Assembly (NCBI RefSeq): GCF_020711255.1
Contig: NZ_JAJFAW010000001.1
Location: 124,001-188,000, forward strand
Direction of reading: 5' to 3'
Length of the DNA: 64,000 bases
DNA from: Hymenobacter plasmatis
GTDB taxonomy: Bacteria > Bacteroidota > Bacteroidia > Cytophagales > Hymenobacteraceae
Shown here: positions 27,931 to 37,613 of the stretch, piece by piece
How positions within the stretch are numbered: the stretch's first letter is position 1
Layout of the letters: every line of letters begins with the position of its first letter
Position numbers and translations under genes: made by a program
Notes under the pieces: generated by a model
What the model saw: the letters and a program-made list of their open reading frames with translations, nothing else
Told to the model about the DNA's origin: nothing
Databases searched by the model: none

Positions 27931-28359
27931 CGCTAGGGCGGCCAGCAGCAGGCCGTGGGCCGGGCCAGGCGGTGGGGCTAGCTTCTGAGAAGCTTTGTAG
28001 CTAAGTGGCTCATGCTTATCAGCGTACAAGCAAAAGATGCAGGTGGCGGGCGCCCATCTAATAGCACGCCACGGGCTTTACCATCGTCCCATTCTTGAGC
28101 TAAATATTTACGCCCATCGCAAAGGTGAATAATTTTTTAAAGCGGCACTTTGCAATGCAAAGTTCTTTTGTTTCCTTTGCATCGTTCTATCTCATAAAGC
28201 CGTCCACCGGCGGGGGAGGTAGGTTGCGGGAAGCCCTTGGTACTTGTTTTTCAGTCCCGTGGCCCTGGCTCCGGCCGCGCCGACACTGCTCCTTAGTTCA
28301 AAGTGACCCGCTTTTAAAGGGTTCTTCTAACTCTCATCTCAACCAAAACGACTACTGCC
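27931..28359. other. Intergenic stretch between VOC and membrane protein genes
   Basis: About 430 bases. It contains a TTGAGCTA motif at 28096 and a stretch with TTTG-rich spacing (28166-28185) that could be a promoter, but no element matches consensus well. No small gene is supported. Confidence 0.4.
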
Positions 28360-28932
28360 ATGACACTCGCCAAAAGCCTTACCCGCGTGGCCCTCGCTAC
28401 GGCCTTCCTATTGCTGATACCCCTGGTGGCAATGCAGTTCACCACGGAAGTGAATTGGACCTTGTCCGATTTCATTGTCGCGGGCGTGATGCTGTTCGGC
28501 GCGGGTCTCACGTTTGTCCTGATTGCGCGGATGGGGGACAATACCATGTACCGCCTGGGCGCCGGCCTGGGGGTGGCCGCCGGACTGCTGCTCGTGTGGG
28601 CCAATCTAGCGGTAGGGCTCGTCGGGAGTGAGGATAACCCCGCCAATCTGCTGTATGGGGCGGTGCTGGCGGTTGCCCTCGTCGGGGCATTCGTGGCGCG
28701 CTTCCGGCCGCTGGGCATGTCCAATGCCATGTTTGCGGCGTCGCTGACCTATGTGCTGGTTACGGTGATTGCGCTATTTATCTGGAAGCCCACGGGTGCT
28801 GCTGCCGAACCCCAGGTGCACATGGTGAATGTGGTAGGTGCGAATGCAGTTTTCGCCGCGCTGTGGGCCGTTTCGGGGTTGCTGTTTCGCCGGGCCGCCA
28901 CGGGCACACATTCAAACCGCCAGCTGGCGTAG
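28360..28932 (+). CDS. Hypothetical inner-membrane protein, about five or six helices
   Basis: The 190-residue product has hydrophobic helices at roughly residues 10-26, 37-55, 65-87, 97-115, 122-142 and 160-175. The phrase WTLSDFIVAGVMLFGAGLTF recurs in a family of small uncharacterised Bacteroidota membrane proteins. No charged motif suggests catalysis. Single gene; the strand matches the TonB receptor 280 bases downstream, but a shared transcript is uncertain. Confidence 0.75.
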   Translation: MTLAKSLTRVALATAFLLLIPLVAMQFTTEVNWTLSDFIVAGVMLFGAGLTFVLIARMGDNTMYRLGAGLGVAAGLLLVWANLAVGLVGSEDNPANLLYGAVLAVALVGAFVARFRPLGMSNAMFAASLTYVLVTVIALFIWKPTGAAAEPQVHMVNVVGANAVFAALWAVSGLLFRRAATGTHSNRQLA

Positions 28933-29210
28933 CGGGTTAGGCACCCATCGCCGCAGCTTCTTGCGTTGCGGGCGCTGGCCTGGGTGGTGAATAAAATGCT
29001 GCTGGCCGAGCCGGTGTCCGGGGCTGCTGCGCGGCTGCCACAGGCCCAAATGTGCCTTTCAGGAAGTGGGAATCCACAAGGATAGAAAAAAAATACTTTT
29101 TATGTAATGCAACGTTGGGGTACCGCGATACACCTATTAGGCGCGGATGATAAATCCTGCCTACTCGTTGCACGCACCGCTTTCCTGACCACCTTTTTTC
29201 TGCACTTTTT

Positions 29211-31820
29211 ATGAATAACCCCTTACTGCCAATGCTGGCCCTGGCCAGTGTGCTTGCTCACGAAGCCGTGGCTCAGGCTCCCGCGGCTCCAGCTTCACGT
29301 CCCGCGGGTGGCCCCGCCGGCATTCCGACGGGCGCACCGGGCGCTACCGCCCCGGCCCTGGTAACGCTGCCCGCCGCCCGCGGCACCGGCCGCATCAGCG
29401 GCGTGGTGCTGGACGGCGCCACCAAGAAACCAGTGGAGTTTGCCACTGTGGCCCTGCTGCCCGCCACCGGCGACAAGCCCGTGGACGGCACCGTGGCCGA
29501 CGACAAAGGCCGCTTCAGCATGAAGGGACTGGCCGCCGGCGAGTACCGCCTGCAGCTCAGCTTCATTGGCTACGGCAGCCTCACCCAGCCCGTGACTTTG
29601 GCCGACGGCAAAATGACCCTCGACCTGGGCACCGTGGCCCTGACGCCCGCCGCCCAGCAGCTCAACGAAGTAACCGTGAACGGCGAGCGCCCCGTGGTGG
29701 AAAGCAAGCCCGACCGCCTGGTGTACAACGCCGGCACCGACAACACCAACAAAGGCGGCACCGCCGCCGACGTGCTGCGCAAGGCCCCCATGGTGAGCGT
29801 GGACCCCGACGGCAACCTGCAGCTGCGCGGCTCCGGCAACGTGCGCATCCTCATCAACGGCAAGCCCTCGGCCGTGATTTCGGGCGACATCGCCACGGCC
29901 CTCAAGCAGCTGCCCGGCGACCAGATTAAGAGCGTCGAAGTCATCACCTCGCCCTCGGCCAAGTACGACGGCGAAGGCTCGGCCGGCATCATCAACATCG
30001 TGCTGAAGGAAAACAACCTGCAGGGCGTGAACGGCAACGTGGGCCTGGCCCTGGGCACGCGCAACTCCAACGGCAACTTCACCCTCAACGCCCGCAAAGG
30101 CAAGCTGGGCGTGACGGCGGGCGTGAACGCCTTCGCCTTCTATTCGCCCGGCGACCAGGAAGTGGACCGCATCGATAGGGGCGTGCGCACGGTGGTCAAC
30201 GGCCAGTCGGTCCTGACCACGGGCCGCCTGTACCAGCGCAACGACGGCACCGGCGCGGGCGGCGGCGGCCAGGGCCGCATTGGGCTGGAATACGAGCCCG
30301 CGCCCAACCACGCCCTCAGCCTGACCTTCAGCACGGCCCAGTTCGGCAACAGCTTCGACCTCGGCATCAACAACCGCTACACCCTCGACGAGGGCCAGCC
30401 CACCAGCACCAACCCGCTGTTTGGCAACTACACCCGCGAGCAGACGATGGACGCGACCAACCGCAGCTACGACCTGCTGGGCTCCTACACCCGCAGCTTC
30501 GGGGCCAAGAGCCGCCGCGAGTGGACGGTGCTGGCCCAGCATAGCCGCAACCGCCGCGACAACGACTACGACGTGCGGCAGTTTCCGCTCCTCAGCCCCG
30601 ATTTCAACAACCCACAGTACCGCGAGCAGAGCCCCAACCTGGCCCGCAACCTCGAAAGCACCCTGCAAACCGACTACGTGCACCCCATTGGCGAGAAGCA
30701 AACCGTGGAGGTGGGCGCCAAGATGATTCAGCGCACGGTGTTCAGCGACTACGAGGTGTACCGTACCAACTTCACGACCGGCGTGTTCGGCATCGAGCCC
30801 AGCCTGACCAACAAGTTTGACTACGACCAGGACGTGCTGGCCGGCTACGCCACCTACGGCACCAGCCTGGGCAAGAAATACACCGCCCGCCTGGGCGCCC
30901 GCGTGGAGCGCACCGACCTGCGCGGCAACTTCCAGAACCAGGACAATGAATTCCGCCTGACCTACACCAACGTGCTGCCCAACGTGGCCCTCACGCGCAA
31001 CCTCAAGCAGCCGGGCTCCTCGCTGCGGGCCACCTACTCGCGGCGCATCCAGCGCCCCAGCATCTTCTACCTCAACCCGTACGAAAACACCAGCGACCCG
31101 CGCAACGTCTCGAAGGGCAACCCCGAGCTGAACGCCGAATTCACCGACAACTACGAGCTGAACTGGAATACCTTCGCCAAGGGCACCAGCATCAACGTAT
31201 CGGTGTACTCGCGCCAAACCAACAACGCCATCGAGCGGGTGTACAGCACCGACGCCAACGGCCGGGTGCTGGCCACCTTCGGCAACGTGGCCCGTAACCA
31301 GACCTACGGCCTCAACCTGTTCGGTTCCGCCAAGCCCCTGCCCAAGTGGGACATCAGCGGCAACATCAGCGCCTTCTACGTGTACCTGAGCAGCAAGACC
31401 CTGAACACCAGCAACCGCGGCGTGGTGTACTCGGCCAACATCAACTCGGGCTATAAATTGGGCAAGGGCATCAGCTTCCAGATGTTTGCCATGCTCAACT
31501 CGCCGCGCATTCAATTGCAGGGCACCAGCTCGCCCTGGCAGATGTACTCCCTGGGCCTGCGCAAAGACCTCTGGAAAGGCAAAGGCGACCTGACCCTGAA
31601 CGCCGACAACCCCTTCAGCTCCTACGTGAAGCTGACCAATGACTTTGACACCGGCCAGTCGGTCTCGACCAACACCACCTACGTGTACAACCGCGGCGTG
31701 CGGGCCGCCTTCAGCTACCGGTTTGGCAAGCTGGAAAACAAGCCCAGTCGCCCCAAGCGCAGCATCCGCAACGACGACCAGAAAGCCGGCGACAGCGGCA
31801 ACGGCCAGGGCGGCAACTAA
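29211..31820 (+). CDS. TonB-dependent receptor, outer-membrane beta-barrel family
   Basis: The 869-residue product has a signal peptide ending EAVAQ and a Pro/Ala/Gly-rich spacer. A carboxypeptidase regulatory-like domain follows (about 60-145: GRISGVVLDGATKKPVEFAT ... SFIGYG), then a plug (about 150-270, NEVTVNGERPVVE ... GSAGIINIVLK) and an OMP_b-brl_3 type beta-barrel to the C terminus. The family imports ligands through the outer membrane with TonB-ExbBD. No SusD partner is adjacent, so it is not a classical SusC system; the substrate is unknown. The end is hydrophilic and disordered (KAGDSGNGQGGN). Confidence 0.92.
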   Translation: MNNPLLPMLALASVLAHEAVAQAPAAPASRPAGGPAGIPTGAPGATAPALVTLPAARGTGRISGVVLDGATKKPVEFATVALLPATGDKPVDGTVADDKGRFSMKGLAAGEYRLQLSFIGYGSLTQPVTLADGKMTLDLGTVALTPAAQQLNEVTVNGERPVVESKPDRLVYNAGTDNTNKGGTAADVLRKAPMVSVDPDGNLQLRGSGNVRILINGKPSAVISGDIATALKQLPGDQIKSVEVITSPSAKYDGEGSAGIINIVLKENNLQGVNGNVGLALGTRNSNGNFTLNARKGKLGVTAGVNAFAFYSPGDQEVDRIDRGVRTVVNGQSVLTTGRLYQRNDGTGAGGGGQGRIGLEYEPAPNHALSLTFSTAQFGNSFDLGINNRYTLDEGQPTSTNPLFGNYTREQTMDATNRSYDLLGSYTRSFGAKSRREWTVLAQHSRNRRDNDYDVRQFPLLSPDFNNPQYREQSPNLARNLESTLQTDYVHPIGEKQTVEVGAKMIQRTVFSDYEVYRTNFTTGVFGIEPSLTNKFDYDQDVLAGYATYGTSLGKKYTARLGARVERTDLRGNFQNQDNEFRLTYTNVLPNVALTRNLKQPGSSLRATYSRRIQRPSIFYLNPYENTSDPRNVSKGNPELNAEFTDNYELNWNTFAKGTSINVSVYSRQTNNAIERVYSTDANGRVLATFGNVARNQTYGLNLFGSAKPLPKWDISGNISAFYVYLSSKTLNTSNRGVVYSANINSGYKLGKGISFQMFAMLNSPRIQLQGTSSPWQMYSLGLRKDLWKGKGDLTLNADNPFSSYVKLTNDFDTGQSVSTNTTYVYNRGVRAAFSYRFGKLENKPSRPKRSIRNDDQKAGDSGNGQGGN

Positions 31821-32174
31821 CCAAGCCGCGCGTTGCCCAAGAGTGGGTTGACTCCCTGCGCTGGCCCGGCCGAATGGTTAAGCCGATTGAATACAGTTAA
31901 GGCAGCAGTTTTTCCCACAGCTTGTGGGGCGAGCTGCTGCCTTGGCGTTTCCAAGCCTCGCAAATTCGCCGCCCGCGCCCCACCCGGTTTCCCGGGGGCG
32001 CGGGCGGCGAATTAGCGATATAGGCTCTTCTGCAACTGCCCAAGCGTGGGTTTAGCGCAGCGCAGCTTGTGCCGAAGAGGTAGCCTTTTCCCGGCTTTTG
32101 CCGCGCCTGCTGATATTGCAGCGTAGCGGCCGCTTCCAGGTGCCTCGCCACGAGCATCGCCCGTCCCCAGCTTT
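31821..32174. other. Non-coding stretch with two large hairpins after the TonB receptor
   Basis: The first hairpin (31899-31943) has outer arms AAGGCAGCAG / CTGCTGCCTT enclosing an inner CCCAC-AGCTT-GTGGG. The second (31963-32013) has perfect 19-base arms beginning AATTCGCCGCCCGCGCC, with a 13-base loop. Neither is followed by a T-run on the plus strand. They may act as terminator, mRNA-stabilising structure or repeat remnants. Confidence 0.6.
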
Positions 32175-32708
32175 ATGAATCCTCCGCCTGCCCTGCGCGA
32201 ATCCGCCGTACTCATTCCCGTGTTCCGCAACGCGGCCGGCGAACCTACGCTCGTGCTGGTGCGCCGCGGCGACCACGGCGTGCACGGCGGGCAGCTGGCG
32301 TTTCCCGGCGGCAAGCGCGACCCCACCGACGCCTCGCTGCTGGCCACGGCCCTGCGCGAAACCGAAGAAGAAATTGGGCTGCCCGCCACCGCCATCGACG
32401 TGCTGGCCGAGCTGCCGCCCTTGCAGACGCGCACCACGGGCTTTCACATTGCGCCGTTTCTGGCCCGCATAGCTCCGCCGCCCACGTGGCGCGCGGCCCA
32501 GCCCGAAATTGCCGAGGTGCTCGAAGTGCCCCTGCGCCACCTCGCCGACCCGGCCAACGCCGGCCAGGAGCACTGGCACTTCCCCGGCTGGCCCAACCCC
32601 GAGCCGGTGTCCTTCTGGCGGGTGGGGCCGCACTACCTGTGGGGCGCCACCTACCGCATGCTACACCCGTTGCTGCCGCGCCTGCTGGCGGGGGAGTGGG
32701 AACTGTAA
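32175..32708 (+). CDS. CoA pyrophosphatase-type NUDIX hydrolase
   Basis: The 177-residue protein contains VHGGQLAFPGGKRD, the NuCoA (UPF0035) motif that precedes the NUDIX box in coenzyme A diphosphatases, followed by GGKRDPTDASLLATALRETE and EEIGL with the metal-binding glutamates intact. Such enzymes cleave CoA or acyl-CoA to phosphopantetheine and ADP. Cytoplasmic. Length fits NudL/YeaB-like family members. The CoA preference is inferred from the motif. Confidence 0.88.
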   Translation: MNPPPALRESAVLIPVFRNAAGEPTLVLVRRGDHGVHGGQLAFPGGKRDPTDASLLATALRETEEEIGLPATAIDVLAELPPLQTRTTGFHIAPFLARIAPPPTWRAAQPEIAEVLEVPLRHLADPANAGQEHWHFPGWPNPEPVSFWRVGPHYLWGATYRMLHPLLPRLLAGEWEL

Positions 32709-32825
32709 AGGCGCACGCCAGCCGCCGCACCGCTCGCCGCTAAACAATCCTGCCGGGCAGGTGGTCTTAGAGCGTGCCGCTTTACACAATAGCGGCTCAC
32801 AAGACACTAGCTCAATTTACTACTT

Positions 32826-33548
32826 ATGAATATTGGAATCATTGGGGCCGGCTACATCGGCAGCGCCCTCGCCGGGCGGCTCACCAGCCTCGGCCACTCG
32901 GTATACATTGCCAACTCCCGCGGCCCCGAAACGCTGACGGACCTGGCCCAAAAAACCGGCGCTACCCCCGTTACGGCCCGGGAAGCCGCCCGCCACGGCG
33001 ACATCATTGTGGTAACCATCCCGCTGAAAAGCATTCCCGACCTGCCCAAGGACCTGTTTGAGGGCGTGCCCGCCGACGTGCCCATCATCGACACCAGCAA
33101 CTACTACCCCCTGCTGCGCGATGGCCAGCTACCCGAGCTGGAAAGCGGCGACCTCACCGAGAGCGAATGGGTGCAGCAGCACCTGGGCCGGCCGGTGGTG
33201 AAGGTGTTCAACAACATCTACGCCGCGCACCTCGAAAATTCGGGCAAGCCCGCCGGCACGCCCGGCCGCATCTCGCTGCCCGTGGCTGGCGACGATGCCG
33301 CCGCCAAGCAAAAGGTAATGGCCCTGGTAGAGGAGCTGGGCTTCGACGCCGTAGACGCCGGCAGCCTGCACGAGTCGTGGCGGCAGCAGCCGGGCACGCC
33401 ATCGTACGGGGCCGATATGCCCGCCGCTGAGCTACAGCAGCACCTGGCCAGCCTGGGCACCAAGCGCACGCCCGAGCAGCACGCCCAATACGCGGCCAAC
33501 CAAAACGCGGCGGAAAAACAAATGCAGGCCCAAGGCATCCAGTTGTAA
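32826..33548 (+). CDS. NADPH-dependent F420 reductase-like protein
   Basis: The 240-residue protein opens with a Rossmann motif (MNIGIIGAGYIGSALAGRL) and a basic NSRGPETL after strand 2, as in NADP(H)-binding members. The order VVTIPLKSIPDLP, IIDTSNYYP and VVKVFNNIYAAHL matches the NADPH:F420 reductase/ProC-like superfamily (COG2085). As Bacteroidota do not make F420, another electron carrier or substrate is likely. The last 40 residues are helical and polar. A TAGCTCAATT motif lies 9-17 bases before the start, and a very strong terminator follows. Confidence 0.85.
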   Translation: MNIGIIGAGYIGSALAGRLTSLGHSVYIANSRGPETLTDLAQKTGATPVTAREAARHGDIIVVTIPLKSIPDLPKDLFEGVPADVPIIDTSNYYPLLRDGQLPELESGDLTESEWVQQHLGRPVVKVFNNIYAAHLENSGKPAGTPGRISLPVAGDDAAAKQKVMALVEELGFDAVDAGSLHESWRQQPGTPSYGADMPAAELQQHLASLGTKRTPEQHAQYAANQNAAEKQMQAQGIQL

Positions 33549-33594
33549 GAACCGCCCAAACCAGCTTTGCGCCGCAACCGCTAGCCGGTCACCT

Positions 33595-33648
33595 CAGGCG
33601 CTCATCAAAAAGCCCCGGCAGTTGCCGGGGCTTTTTGATGAGCGCCTG
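33595..33648. terminator. Perfect 26-base-arm hairpin terminator
   Basis: Two perfectly complementary 26-base arms (starting CAGGCGCTCATCAAAAAGCC) with a two-base loop. The A/T runs sit inside the arms, so it can end transcripts from either strand: the reductase at 33548 and the convergent VOC gene. Confidence 0.9.
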
Positions 33649-33821
33649 TTTGATAAAGGAGCGTTGCCTGCCATGGTCCACTGTGAGCACCACTGCGCGC
33701 AACTGAAATTTTAAGGAATCGGATTTGCAAGACAAGCGTGTTTGGATTTTGCCAAAAACCACCTCTGGAACATCATGCTTTGACAAACTCAGCGTGACAT
33801 GACTCTACCGTGTCGGTCCTG

Positions 33822-34247
33822 TTAACAGGGTTCCCACAGCTCAATTTTATTGCCGTCGGCGTCCAGGATATGGACAAACTTTCCATAGTCGGAGCTCTCA
33901 ATGCTGTCCAGTATGGTGACGCCGTTTGCTTTGAGTTTGTCGACCAGGCCTTCGATATTCTGAACGCGGTAGTTAATCATGAATTCCTTGGTTGAAGGAG
34001 CGAAATAGTCACTCCCTTTTTTGAAAGGACTCCATTGCAGCTGGTTGATTTCGTCTGGTTGGTTAGCGTTTCTGGATTCAAAAGTTGAGCCCCATTCATT
34101 GACCTCAAACCCTAAGTTTTGGGCATACCACGCCCTCGTTTCCTGTGGATTATCTGAAAAAAAGAAAATACCCCCAATTCCAGTGACTTTGGGGGTGGTG
34201 TCGGGAGCTGAATAAGTATTGGTCGTTTCAGTATCTGGTTCTTCCAT
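33822..34247 (-). CDS. VOC family protein
   Basis: The 141-residue product starts at ATG 34247 (MEEPDTETTNTYSAPDTTPK). VOC repeats are visible: GGIFFFSDNPQETRAWYAQN in the first half, FMINYRVQNIEGLVDKLKAN in the second, ending FVHILDADGNKIELWEPC. The final Glu is present, while His is absent from the first strand (GGIFFF), so metal-dependent glyoxalase activity is doubtful. An alternative is a binding protein. Lower GC than its neighbours hints at acquisition. A TTGAGCT motif lies 20 bases before the start. Confidence 0.85.
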   Translation of the reverse strand: MEEPDTETTNTYSAPDTTPKVTGIGGIFFFSDNPQETRAWYAQNLGFEVNEWGSTFESRNANQPDEINQLQWSPFKKGSDYFAPSTKEFMINYRVQNIEGLVDKLKANGVTILDSIESSDYGKFVHILDADGNKIELWEPC

Positions 34248-34633
34248 TTTTCTGTTTTTTAATTGTTGAGCTGCAGAAAATTGCGGCAGAGAAAAAGAAA
34301 CAAGTCCGTGATTTGTGAGCGGCATTCCTGGGCTTCGTTCCGCATTAGGAAGGATTATAATCAGCTCCTTCCTGACAAGCAGTGGCAAGGTATCATTTCC
34401 TTGTTGCCGTTACGCGTTAGTGAATGTGCAGCCTCCGCCGCAATGGCAGGCACGAGCTACAAGGTCAATAACCGCATTATATCGCGCACATCGGTGTATG
34501 AAGCGCGAAGTCGTAAATTCGCCCTTACAAACAGAAAACACCGGTTTATGTAATAGCTGATTTCTTTCAAAAATCGAGTAGCCGCCCCGCGCTGTGGGCC
34601 GCTATATCCGTTCGCTTTTTTGAGAAAGAACTC
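34248..34633. other. Intergenic stretch before the ABC-F gene
   Basis: About 390 bases between divergent genes. Moderately AT-rich; promoters for both genes should lie here, but no element matches consensus well enough to mark. The short frames present show no domain. Confidence 0.4.
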
Positions 34634-36223
34634 ATGCTACTTCTACAAAACCTCGGGTATGCACACCCCAACAAAGATGTATTGTTCGATGGCCTGAATC
34701 TGGCTGTCAACCACCACCAGAAGATTGCGCTAATTGGCAATAACGGCGTGGGAAAATCTACGCTGTTAAAAATTATTGCGGGTTTGTTGTTGCCCTCGGT
34801 TGGGCTGGTTACGGCCAGCTCGGCGCCGTATTATATCCCGCAGCATTTCGGGCAGTTCGACGGCCTGACCGTGGCGCAGGCGCTGCACATTGAAGGCAAA
34901 ATCGCGGCACTTGCGGAAATCTTGGATGGCCAAGCGACCGACGCCAACCTGGCCGTGCTGGACGACGACTGGACCATCGAGGAACGGAGCCGGGAAGCCC
35001 TGCTGCAGTGGGGCCTGGCCGAGGTGGGCCTGATGCAACGGATGGCCAGCCTCAGCGGCGGGCAGAAAACCAATGTATTCCTGGCCGGCATTGCCATTCA
35101 TCAGCCCGAAATCGTGCTGCTGGACGAGCCGAGCAACCACCTCGACACCGCCGGCCGGCAGCTGCTGTACGACTTCATCAAAGCCAGCCCAAGTACCCTG
35201 CTGGTGGTGAGCCACGACCGCAAACTGCTGAACCTACTCCCTTCGGTGTGTGAGTTGAGCCGGCGCGGCATTGCCCTGTACGGCGGAAACTACGAGTTCT
35301 ACTCCGAGCAAAAGCAAGTGGAAAGCCACGCGCTGAACCAGGACGTGAAGAGCCGCGAAAAAGCCTTGCGCAAAGCCCGCGAAACCGAGCGCGAAGCCCT
35401 CGAACGCAAGCAAAAGCAGGACGCCCGCGGCAAGAAAAACCAGGACAAGGCCGGCCTGCCCGCCATTGTGCTGGGCATGATGCGCAACAGCGCCGAAAAC
35501 AGCGCTTCCCGCCTCAAGGGCATTCATGCCGAGAAAGTGGGCGCGCTGTCGCAGGAGCTGAGCGAGCTGCGGAAGGAGCTGCCCGATACCGACAAAATGA
35601 AGTTCGGTTTCGACCAGTCGGCCCTGCACCGAGGCAAAGTCCTGTTCGCCGCCACCGGCCTGAACTACGGCTATGGCGCCCGCCAGCTGTGGCCCGAGGA
35701 CCTGAGTTTCCAGCTGCACAGCGGCGAGCGGCTGGCGCTGCACGGGCCCAACGGCTCTGGCAAAACCACACTTATCAAGCTGCTGCTCGGCGACCTGGAA
35801 CCTACGCGGGGCACGCTGCACCGGGCCGGGAGCAAAGCGGTGTTCATCGACCAGGATTATTCCCTCATCCACGACCAGCTGTCGGTGTACGAGCAGGCGC
35901 AGCACTTCAATGCGGCGGGGCTGCAGGAGCACGAAGTGAAGATTCGCCTCACCCGCTTCCTGTTTACGAAAGACTATTGGGCCAAACCGTGCCGTACCCT
36001 GAGCGGCGGCGAGAAAATGCGGCTGCTGCTCTGCTGCCTGATGATAAGCCACCAGGCGCCCGACCTCATCGTGCTGGATGAACCCACCAACAACCTCGAC
36101 ATCCAGAACCTGGAAATCCTGACGGCCGCCCTCCACGACTATCACGGCACCCTCGTGGTGGTGTCCCACGATGAATATTTCCTGCAGCAACTGCAGGTGG
36201 CACGAACCCTCCGGTTGGGCTAG
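34634..36223 (+). CDS. ABC-F family ATPase
   Basis: The 529-residue protein has two ABC cassettes and no membrane domain. Cassette 1 has Walker A GNNGVGKST (35-43), signature LSGGQ and Walker B IVLLDEPSNHLD. Cassette 2 has Walker A GPNGSGKTT near 377, signature LSGGE and LIVLDEPTNNLD. The charged inter-domain linker (about 230-330) contains the helical KALRKARETEREALERKQKQ. ABC-F proteins bind the ribosomal E site to relieve stalling or protect against antibiotics. Whether it is a housekeeping factor or a resistance determinant cannot be decided from sequence. Single gene. Confidence 0.92.
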   Translation: MLLLQNLGYAHPNKDVLFDGLNLAVNHHQKIALIGNNGVGKSTLLKIIAGLLLPSVGLVTASSAPYYIPQHFGQFDGLTVAQALHIEGKIAALAEILDGQATDANLAVLDDDWTIEERSREALLQWGLAEVGLMQRMASLSGGQKTNVFLAGIAIHQPEIVLLDEPSNHLDTAGRQLLYDFIKASPSTLLVVSHDRKLLNLLPSVCELSRRGIALYGGNYEFYSEQKQVESHALNQDVKSREKALRKARETEREALERKQKQDARGKKNQDKAGLPAIVLGMMRNSAENSASRLKGIHAEKVGALSQELSELRKELPDTDKMKFGFDQSALHRGKVLFAATGLNYGYGARQLWPEDLSFQLHSGERLALHGPNGSGKTTLIKLLLGDLEPTRGTLHRAGSKAVFIDQDYSLIHDQLSVYEQAQHFNAAGLQEHEVKIRLTRFLFTKDYWAKPCRTLSGGEKMRLLLCCLMISHQAPDLIVLDEPTNNLDIQNLEILTAALHDYHGTLVVVSHDEYFLQQLQVARTLRLG

Positions 36224-36361
36224 CCTTTGAGAAACTGCAGCAGCTTGGAGGAGCTAAGAGTATAGGGTTCTAACGAGCTTCCCACCGCCCCGCCCGCTGC
36301 CCCCGCCGCTGAAGAAACTCAAGCTTCTGTGTTAATTATGTGAATCTGTATTTATTGTAGA

Positions 36362-37435
36362 TTAATAACGGTCTTCTGGGTAAAGCGGGTATATTTCTTC
36401 TTCGTATTTATCCTTAAACCAGTCTTTATTAAAAAATAAGTATAAATCAAAAACGAAATTGATTATAAACGTAATTGTTATTGAAAAGCAGGTAAAGCCT
36501 ATAATTTGACTGGTTAGTGGGCTGGTTTCAAAAAGGAGGGTGTATAACGGAATTACAACGCCAAATGCTAAAATAAATATTGTGTCAAATGAAATTGATG
36601 AAAAAGTGTTTGGTGATAGAGTGTAAAGTATTTTATCCATTTTATTTATCATAGCACCAATAAATTGCTCATAAATACCAGCTTGGTTCATTACAAACTT
36701 TGCCTTGTCTTTAGGGGCTTTTTCTTCAAGAGAAAAGCTTGGGATTAATTCTTCCATTCTCTTGTTCCAGTAGTCGTGCTGCTCATTATAATTGTAATTG
36801 AATGGCTCACTTAAGTATTTATATTTGTCAAAGGAATACCAAATGGCTCCACAGCACTCTTGTAGATACTGTAGTTTTTCTAGAGAAAACGTATATTCCG
36901 AATGCTTTCTATAGAAACTGATTCCACCTGCAGATGCTTCATAAGCAAAATCTCTTATTGCTGCATACAAATGCATTTTACCACTGTCTTGAGGTTTTAC
37001 CTTTTCAGAGTTGATTAAATCATTTAGTTCTTCTTCAATCTCTAAAGAGGACCTGTAGTCGTTAAAGCTTCTGCCTTTTAAGAACTTGTTCCTTAGCATA
37101 GACACGATTGGCTCGCTAAACATGCCGAAATGCAATGTAAAATGCATAAACGACCGGAAAGCTGCTAGTTGCTTGCAGTCATTTCTATATTCTTGAATCA
37201 GTTGTTTTCTTTCAATGCCTCTCTCTGAAAACTTTGGCATTAGTATAGCAAACATCAAAGCTGTGAAAATACCGCTGGTTGTAATCAGCTGTTTTTGCAG
37301 TTCATCAGCTCGCTCTACGAACGGATGATTAATGTTTGTAGCCATTAAAGCGGCGATTGACGCGAGAATTATCATAAAAACTATTAGCACTCGTATTTTT
37401 CTATAGTATAGAAAATAGCTGAAAAGAACCCGCAT
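36362..37435 (-). CDS. AT-rich membrane protein of unknown function
   Basis: The 357-residue product has two N-terminal helices (about 14-32 and 50-66), a long soluble middle (about 70-275) rich in aromatic and charged residues with a Cys pair (ECCGAIW), and two C-terminal helices (about 285-300 and 308-330). The gene is far richer in A and T than its surroundings and uses many ATA/AAA/TTT codons, unlike every neighbour. No family was recognised. Two helices at each end around a cytoplasmic domain fit a sensor or a defence/effector membrane protein, but that is speculation. Confidence 0.75.
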   Translation of the reverse strand: MRVLFSYFLYYRKIRVLIVFMIILASIAALMATNINHPFVERADELQKQLITTSGIFTALMFAILMPKFSERGIERKQLIQEYRNDCKQLAAFRSFMHFTLHFGMFSEPIVSMLRNKFLKGRSFNDYRSSLEIEEELNDLINSEKVKPQDSGKMHLYAAIRDFAYEASAGGISFYRKHSEYTFSLEKLQYLQECCGAIWYSFDKYKYLSEPFNYNYNEQHDYWNKRMEELIPSFSLEEKAPKDKAKFVMNQAGIYEQFIGAMINKMDKILYTLSPNTFSSISFDTIFILAFGVVIPLYTLLFETSPLTSQIIGFTCFSITITFIINFVFDLYLFFNKDWFKDKYEEEIYPLYPEDRY

Positions 37436-37613
37436 GGTCTCGTTCTCTTGTTGGTGGAAATCGTTGCAATATGCTGTTGTGACAAATTTACTTATTGTTA
37501 GTTGTTTATAGCGGTGTTATCCGCCAAAAAGTCCGAAAGCCCACTCTCGCACCCCATTTGCTATTCCCTTCGTACACTTCCTAACCCGAAGCACCTACTT
37601 AGAGACTCGCATC

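Noticed and set aside
29295..31514. 739-residue minus-strand ORF opposite the TonB receptor
   Set aside because: Same antisense artefact; the plus-strand receptor has signal peptide, plug and barrel.
33778..33801. Decayed copy of the GTCATGCTGAGC repeat
   Set aside because: A stretch close to one arm (TTTGACAAACTCAGCGTGAC) is seen without its inverted partner; too weak to list as a repeat.
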